From Triticum aestivum (lineage: Eukaryota > Streptophyta > Magnoliopsida > Poales > Poaceae), in assembly GCF_018294505.1 (NCBI RefSeq), contig NC_057809.1, positions 509,169,914 to 509,233,913 of the forward strand: DNA of 64,000 nucleotides. The letters are read 5' to 3'. The position numbers were made by a program, and so were the translations under genes. Numbering within the stretch: the stretch's first letter is position 1; the number at the start of each line of letters is the position of its first letter. Below, in pieces: positions 57,771 to 64,000 of the stretch. Below the pieces are notes generated by a model. That model was not told where the DNA came from, did no database searches, and was given only the letters and a program-made list of their open reading frames with translations.

Positions 57771-60700
57771 AGAGCTTACCTGTCACCCTGGCCTGGCCCA
57801 GCTCGGCCCAGCCCACTGGCTATTGCCAGTCATCTCCCTCCTCTCGCCAGGAGGACGAGAGGCGCGTGCCGGGCGCCCGCAGCCACACGCCGGCCACCTC
57901 CTGCTTCTGCCGACACCCAGGACGCCGTCTACGAGTGCCACGCACTCTCCCTCGTCCCCCTCTCATTTTCCCCACTCTCCCCGTGCCCCTCTCCCTCTTC
58001 TGGCTCTCTCCCCATCCCCTCCCGAGAGGAGCTCGTCACCACCGTCGCTGTCCACCGCAACCATTGACCCTCTCTCGTCTCTTCGACGTGTCCCCGAGCA
58101 CCGCCGACGTCTTCCTCTTCCTCACGGGTGAGCCACGATGCCTCGGACGCACTGCAACGCTGCTAGCACCGTCTTCTTCCACCTCGGTCCGACGAGATCA
58201 CCGGCGATCGTACGCCGCCCCTGATGCCTCCCCAAGCTCGCTGAGGCCACCGCTACACTCCCCGTGAGCCCCTTCTCTGTTCCCCTTTCTTTCCTTTGCC
58301 GTTTTCTCCCTCTAACCGCGGGCTCCATTGAGCCCGAGAGCTCACCATCGCCACACATGGCGCCGCCGTGGCCACAGATGCCGCCTTACCCTTTTGAGGC
58401 CGCCGCTATGCTCACCGTGCTTCCAGAAGCATGCCAAGCCCACTAGCCCCTCCTCCCGTGCACCCTAACGCCGGGCACGACCTGGCCGAACTCCGGCCGC
58501 CGCGCAAGTCACCGCCGCCATCGACCTAGGCCACTAGGGCCGCTGCTGTTAGCACCATTGGATGCGGACGAGTCTTCTCGTTCCGTAGGTAGTCTCCGCC
58601 GTCTTTTTGGTCGCCGGAGACACAATCCCGACCTCCTCCGCCGTTTCGGCCTCACCGGCGGCTCAACGCCGGCCACACTCCGGCAGGGTTTGACCCATGG
58701 ACTTGACTGGGTGGGCCAGGTTGACTTTCCCCCTGAGCCTATGACAGGTGGGGTCGGCCGGTTAATTACTTTAGGATTAGTGCTAACTAATTTTAGTTAG
58801 TTTAGGTCACTGACATGTGGGCCCAGGCCCCACTGACAGTTAGTTGGTACTAACTTAATTCTGTTAGTTAGCAGAGTCACTGACCAGTGGGCCCCACCAG
58901 TCAGGTTTGACTGGCCCCTGGCGCCTTTGACCCGCTGATGTCATAGTGACGCAGTGCTGACGCAATTATTTAATTTATGGATTTATTTTCATATAGGAAA
59001 TTCCAGAAAATAGCCAAAACTTCTAAAAATCATAGAAAATCAACCATAGCTCCAAATCAAACAAATTATATATGAAAAATGATCAGAAAAATTCAATCTA
59101 TCCATATGTAATGGTTTCATGCATGACAGACCACTTTAACTTTGCTGTTTAGGTGAAACAAGCTAACACACTCATTATGCATAAGAACTTTAACCTTCAT
59201 TTGAATCTTTGGTTCAAATGGACCCATTTCAACTTGTTTCACATTGCATTATGTAGGACACATCATTTTGCTATGTCATAGCATGCATCATATTGTTGCA
59301 TATTATCATGTGTTGATTATGTTCTGTGTGTCTTTCATGGTAGGTTCTGCCTCAGAGGATATCTCCGAGTATCCAACTGAAGGGCAGTACCCTACTACCA
59401 CTCCATCAGGCAAGCAGCCCCATTGATCATATCGATACAATCCCATGTTCTCGCCTCTGCTCTCATTTACTGCATTAAGACAACAACGTTTCAAACTGCT
59501 GTGTGCTACGGTAGTTGAACCCTTATCCTCTGCATGACCTGTCATTGCCACAGTAACTAGATGAAACCCACTCGCATGTGTCGGAGTTGATTGAGCCATG
59601 TATGTGTTCCTACCTTGCTATGCCTGCTATGCTTAGAGTTGTGTCAGGTCTGGTTCATCTGGGTGATGGGCTAGAGTGAAATGATTATGTTGGTAATGTG
59701 AGGGATGTGTTGAACATGATTTGGTAAAGGTATCGATGAGAGGCCATGTAGGAGTACATGGTGGGTTATTTCATTGAGGCCGTCCATAAGAACTGAGATA
59801 TGTATGTGTGATTTAAGATTCAGTTACTACCATACATTGGGCCCGAAACCAATGGACCCTCTCGGCTTCTTAATCACCCTAGTACTATGTCCAGGAGTTG
59901 CAATTAGTTTCTGGTGTTTGTAGGTTATATGTTGGCGGCCGTGCGTAGCACTGACCCTAGGGGTGGGCTATGTTGCGGTAGATACACCGTGGCCGTGTAT
60001 GTCGGGCGCTCGTTTGGCGTCTCGGGACCCTGTTCACATCGTTCGGTGCCGTATGTGGAAACCTCGGCCGGACACCCTAGGGATGGAACCTGGATAGGCG
60101 ATAAACCTGGGCTAGGGACTTGAGTGTTTAGGTAGGTTGTGGCCGACACCCTCGTTGGGCTTCTGCTTGAAGGTTGTTGAGTACATGTCGTGTAAACGGC
60201 GGTAAGTGGTGAGAGCGTGTATGAAGAAGTACACCCCTGCAGGGTTAACATCATCTATTCGAATAGCCGCGTCCGCGGTAAAGGACTACTTGGTTGCATA
60301 TACAGTTCATAGAAAAGTTAATGGTTACTACTAAAAGACTCAAGATAAGTGTGAGTACCGAGGATGGCCCTCTCGTAGGATGACGAGGGAGGATCCCCGG
60401 TGGAGTATTGTGTTGGTGATTAGTGGACTCGAGTGTGAAAACTATTTTACTAGTGGTGCCTCATAGGATAGCTTAGCCAAGAGTCAAAGCTGGCTTGCTG
60501 CAATAACTCCACCACCTTCTTGAGAATGAGCATGTATAGTAGGTTCTGATGTAAGACTTGTTGAGTACCTTTGTACTCATGTTTGCTTAATTACTGTTTT
60601 CAGACGACAACACCGCCCCCTCCGATGGGTTTTATGTAGATCTCGACGTCGATGAGTGACTTGCCACCCAGGTGGTGATCCTGGCCATGGAGGGCCCTAT

Positions 60701-61499
60701 GTAGATAGACAGGCTTCGAGAAGACTTCTTGCTTTCTAGTGTCTGTACTCAGACTATTTGCTTCCGCATGTGCTTCTATGCTTGTATGACTTGAGTGTCG
60801 GGTCATGTGACCCCTACCTGTATGAACATGTTATGTATGGCTCTCTGGAGCCCTTAAATAAAGTACTTGAGTTATAGAGTTTTGTTGTGATGCCATGTTG
60901 TATTTTTCACATATCGAGCATATTGTGTGTATGATTGAAATGCTTGGTATGTTTGGGATCCGACAATCTAGTTGTTTACCCTTGGGAGCCTCTCTTATGG
61001 GGAAATGTAGTCTAGTGCTCCTTGAGCCATACTAGTCCGCTACAGCCCGGTTCCCCGGAATCCTGCTAGCTCAACACTACTGCTTAGGACACTTGACTGG
61101 TCGGCATGTGTTTCACTTTGTTCATATGTCTGTCCCTTCGGGGAAATGTCACGCGGTGACTACCGGAGTCCTGCCTAGCCTGCTACAGCCCGGGTTCCCC
61201 GGAGTCCTGTTAGCCCAGTGCTACAGCCGGATTCACACGCTGATGACCGACATGCTCGATGTGATTCATGTATGCCTGTCCCCATAGGTCTGTGCCGCTT
61301 TGGGTTCACGACTAGCCATGTCGGCCCAGGTTCTCTGTCATATGGACACTAGCGACACTATCATATACGTGAGCCAAAAGGCGCAAACGGTCTTGGGCCA
61401 TGGTAAGGCGACACCCATGGGGATACCGTGCGTGAGGCCGCAATGTGATATGAGTTGTTATCGGCTAGATCGATGTGACTTGGAATCGGGGTCCTGACA
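57299..61499 (+). repeat. Element E 5' LTR (4201 bp)
   Basis: Starts TGTCACACCC and ends GTCCTGACA. Aligns with the B LTR over most of its length, including the AT-rich start, the GC-rich middle, the TGAC-rich block (58690-58965) and the final ~2.3 kb. It has an AG microsatellite at 57729-57768 that B lacks. There is no gene in it. Confidence 0.88.
57729..57768 (+). repeat. (AG)20 microsatellite in element E LTR
   Basis: Twenty uninterrupted AG units follow an A-rich stretch. The B LTR has no such run at the matching place (after AAAACAG near 40500), so it expanded in the E lineage. Confidence 0.95.
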
Positions 61500-61503
61500 G
61501 CGT

Positions 61504-61515
61504 TGGCATCAGAGC
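61504..61515 (+). other. Primer binding site of element E (initiator tRNA-Met type)
   Basis: TGGCATCAGAGC starts four bases inside the LTR. One mismatch (C for T at the fourth base) separates it from the initiator tRNA-Met site TGGTATCAGAGC. Confidence 0.88.
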
Positions 61516-61937
61516 CAGACTACCTGTAGGTTCGTTGAGCCAAACTGGTCGATGTCGAGTCTAGAAATGCTTTAGTTATATGTGGGGGAATTGATTGTGG
61601 GAGGGAACGTAAGGCTCTTTTACTCCTTTACCTTATGCCCTCTGATCTGAGTCATTCTCTTCTCATTCAACATGGGTTAAGGACTAGGCTCTCTTCTTCT
61701 ATCAGGTTCACGTGTTACTAATCCGTAGTAGCTTATAGGATTGTTGTTACAAGCCTCTGTACAGTTTCTACTACTTTTAGTATGTTGCCAGTTGAATCAG
61801 AACCTTGGTATGATGTTGTTGAGTGGTATTGCAAACTGTTGTGGATGTCTCAAATCTTTTTCTGAGCATTTACAGCCATTATGCTGTCCGATTTCCCCTA
61901 GAAATTCTAATGCCTTTGCATTATTCTGTGCTTTCAT

Positions 61938-62709
61938 ATGGCCACCCGTTCGCAGAACCAAGTGGTTCGTCTGACCCGGTGTCTTGATGTGCCCGGCCAC
62001 ATGGCCATGTTGGTTCGAGTGATGGTTGAGTCAGGCTATCGGTGGTATCCAGAATATACCGTCGAGGAGCAGTTCAGAGACTTCAACCAGAGCCAGTACC
62101 TCTGTACCATCAGGATATATCCCTCTTATCCTGGAGCCACTGAGCCCCTTCACTGTTCCTATGGACTTGGGGTCACTATTGAGATGTCTGTCCAGGATGC
62201 AGCCTATTCAATGATGACTATCATTCGAGCCAGGACTGCCTTGCTACAGAACACCGATTTCTGATACATACCAGCCTCACTTCCCGGAGCACAGGGGTAC
62301 TATCAGACCTTGTACTATGACTACACATGAGGATTCACTACTCCGCACCACTGCTGAGATGCTCGAGGATAAGGACCGCGAAAATCGGGCCTTGCGTATG
62401 GAGCTTTTCCACACTCGTTCTGATCATTGGGCCACTTTGACTCGGTTTGCACCTGCGGTGCAGGCAGGATACATGGACATGAGGGATCTGTACTCTGTAC
62501 GGTATGGATTGCCAGATTGTATGGAGTGGCGCGATGTAGGAGGCATCAACCCTCCTCGTGGTCCCCATCTGCCACCACCTGTGGGACCAAGGCCACATCC
62601 GAGTCCCTATGGTCCGCAGGCTCCGCAGGACCGTCTGTTCCCAGATGATCATGTTCCACTTCCAGTCTTTGGTGGCGACTTCTATGGGGATTACTGCGGA
62701 ACCGTCTGA
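61938..62709 (+). pseudogene. ORF0 of element E (broken copy of the dsRBD-like protein)
   Basis: The ATG at 61938 begins MATRSQNQVVR. The dsRNA-binding-like region is fully open and very similar to B in protein (PEYTVEEQFRDF, LHCSYGLGVTIEM) despite many silent changes. A TGA at 62262-62264, in the place of CGG in B, and a 2-base deletion near 62330 break the second half. From 62317 to 62709 the second half continues in a shifted frame with the coiled coil and the Pro-rich tail (GPRPHPSPYGPQAP) to the same end. The last base before the ATG is T where B has CAG, so the putative splice acceptor is lost here. Confidence 0.8.
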
Positions 62710-63056
62710 GCTAGTAGTAGTTTCACTAGTATTGTAGTAGTTGTATTCTCCACAGTCCTGCATGACCGTGGGATACAACTTGGTGTGTATCACGCTCCGG
62801 AGGTGTAGAAAAATAATGTATAGGAGCTTGGAATGCCTTCGATGAGATGTAATGTCTTTCACCGTAGTTGTACTCTAGCCTGGGCTTGTACTAAACTATG
62901 TACGGTGTGTATGACCAATGGTATATATATGGCAGTTTCTATATTACCATGTCGTGCAATGAACATCTTAGCATTCCATGTTATCCATTACATTCTGCAC
63001 TTCCTCGCTAAGTTTGTGCCATCCTTATCTAAACCGTTGTCTTGTTTTCTCCTAGG
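62710..63056 (+). other. Element E spacer between ORF0 and gag
   Basis: Non-coding and homologous to the B spacer. It ends CTTGTTTTCTCCTAG|G before the gag ATG, a strong pyrimidine tract with AG. A TATATATGG run lies near 62922. Nothing else is seen. Confidence 0.5.
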
Positions 63057-64000
63057 ATGGTCAACACCCGCAGCAACCCTGCTGCCCCAGAGCAGGGGGA
63101 AGCCAGTGCAGTTAGGGGTGAAAATCTGCCTCACCCGCCTTCTCTGGCCGAAGTGATGCTGGAGGCGGAAAGAAACAAGCGTGAGACTAACCGCTTGCTG
63201 GAGCGGATTGAGCAGAACACTGCACGCCATCAGCAAAACGACTTGGTGTCAATCAATGACTTCATCAAGTTGTACCCACCAAAGTTTAATCATTCCGTCG
63301 AGCCCCTCGACGCGGATGACTGGCTCCGCAGCATCACACACAAGCTACGTTCTGCCAACGTAGCCGAAGCTGATAAGGTTACCTATGCTGCCTATCACCT
63401 CGAAGGCCCTGCTAGCCTTTGGTGGGAAAACTTTGAGGCTGTGCGCCCGGTCGGCCAAATCACTACTTGGGCTGAATTCAGTGAGGCTTTTCGTGAGCAT
63501 CACATCCCGGAAGGTCTCATAGATCGCAAGAGGGAAGAGTTCTGCAATTTCACCCAAGGAAGACTGACTGTGGATGCATATAGCCGTGAATTTGGGAATC
63601 TGGCACGATATGCTCCTGAAGAGGTATCCACCGACGCTAAGAAGCAGGCAAGGTTCCGCAAGGAACTTAGCCCTGAGCTTCGCCGCGATCTTCGTCTGCA
63701 CGAGTGCACCTCCTTTTAGAAGTTGGTCAATAAAGCCATCAGTGCTGAGACAGGCCAGTCTGACTATGACGCTTCACGCAAGCACTCTCGTGATTTTGGC
63801 TCTTCATCCGGCTCTGGATCTTAGAAGCGCCGGGTGTGGATTCCAAGCACGACACTGCCACCCAGGTTCATTCCGAGGCCATCCTTTGAGGCGCCTCGTC
63901 CCAACCAGCAGTTTGCACCGTCCAAGCCCTATGGTGGCCCTGCTGCTAATGCTGCTCCACGCCCCAATGTTGTGACATGTTTCAAGTGTGGAGAGCCGGG
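63057..64000 (+). pseudogene. Element E gag, partial (window edge)
   Basis: The ATG at 63057 begins MVNTRSNPAA. The coiled-coil part (ERNKRETNRLLERIEQN), the capsid core (GPASLWWENFE, TWAEFSEAFREHH, REFGNLARYA) and the start of the CCHC knuckle (CFKCGEPG) at the window end are all in one frame. In-frame TAG codons are at 63717-63719 and 63822-63824. The first is at the same codon as an amber in element B; the second is at a CAG site. No frameshift is seen. Confidence 0.85.

Larger units (their letters stand above)
57299..64000 (+). mobile_element. Element E: Tekay-type chromovirus related to B, 5' half
   Basis: Full 5' LTR (57299-61499), tRNA-Met primer site, ORF0 and most of gag; the window ends in the gag zinc knuckle. 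Order and sequence follow B, with clear divergence in the LTR and at silent sites of the genes, so E and B are different subfamily members, not recent copies of each other. TATTT (57294-57298) is the presumed target copy. It lies in the LTR of element F. ORF0 and gag carry stops. Confidence 0.88.

Overview
The window looks like intergenic DNA from a Triticeae grass (wheat, Aegilops, barley or rye type). I find no ordinary cellular gene, tRNA, rRNA or prokaryotic feature. Every stretch can be assigned to a transposable element, mostly Ty3/gypsy LTR retrotransposons with one sirevirus-like Copia derivative, one LINE-like remnant and one solo LTR. The grass assignment rests on chromovirus, Athila and gag-pro proteins of the type that fills Triticeae genomes, on very long LTRs, and on deep nesting. 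Family names are deliberately left generic.

Layout, left to right. 1-1239: LINE-like CCHC protein gene, minus strand, sitting in an LTR. 1240-11834: element A, a decayed Tekay-type chromovirus on the minus strand with a 4.09 kb 5' LTR and a truncated 3' LTR. 11835-20115: element C, a gag-protease-only gypsy element on the minus strand that carries a spliced antisense gene on the plus strand. 20116-23200: element G, the 3' end of a non-autonomous sirevirus-like element. 23201-28056: Athila-1, old and full of stops. 28057-38051: Athila-2, with a 1.5 kb 5' LTR, gag, pol, a small ORF3 and a solo LTR inserted at 35218-36636. 38052-55818: element D, minus strand, with an LTR and another spliced antisense gene. 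40071-54170: element B, a complete chromovirus inserted in the antisense gene of D. 55819-57298: a partial LTR of element F. 57299-64000: element E, a sister of B, cut by the window end.

The junctions order the insertions. A lies in C, C in G, and G in Athila-1. Athila-2 lies in the 3' region of Athila-1. D and the solo LTR lie in Athila-2, B and F lie in D, and E lies in F. The whole window may therefore sit inside one old Athila copy. The solo LTR has a perfect 5-bp target duplication and an empty-site paralogue in Athila-1. B has a 4/5-match duplication.

No element seen here looks autonomous. Coding regions are broken by stops, many of them C-to-T or G-to-A changes as expected of methylated DNA, and by small frameshifts. 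B is the youngest pair of LTRs that can be dated: about 1.1% divergence over 540 nt compared by eye.

The most interesting signal is an extra ORF (ORF0) between the 5' LTR and gag in elements B and E. It is absent from the related element A. Between B and E it shows about 21 synonymous against 4 replacement codons over 41 codons, and its N-terminal half has a layout like a double-stranded-RNA-binding domain. Splice-acceptor-like sequences lie just before both ORF0 and gag, which suggests alternative splicing of the leader.
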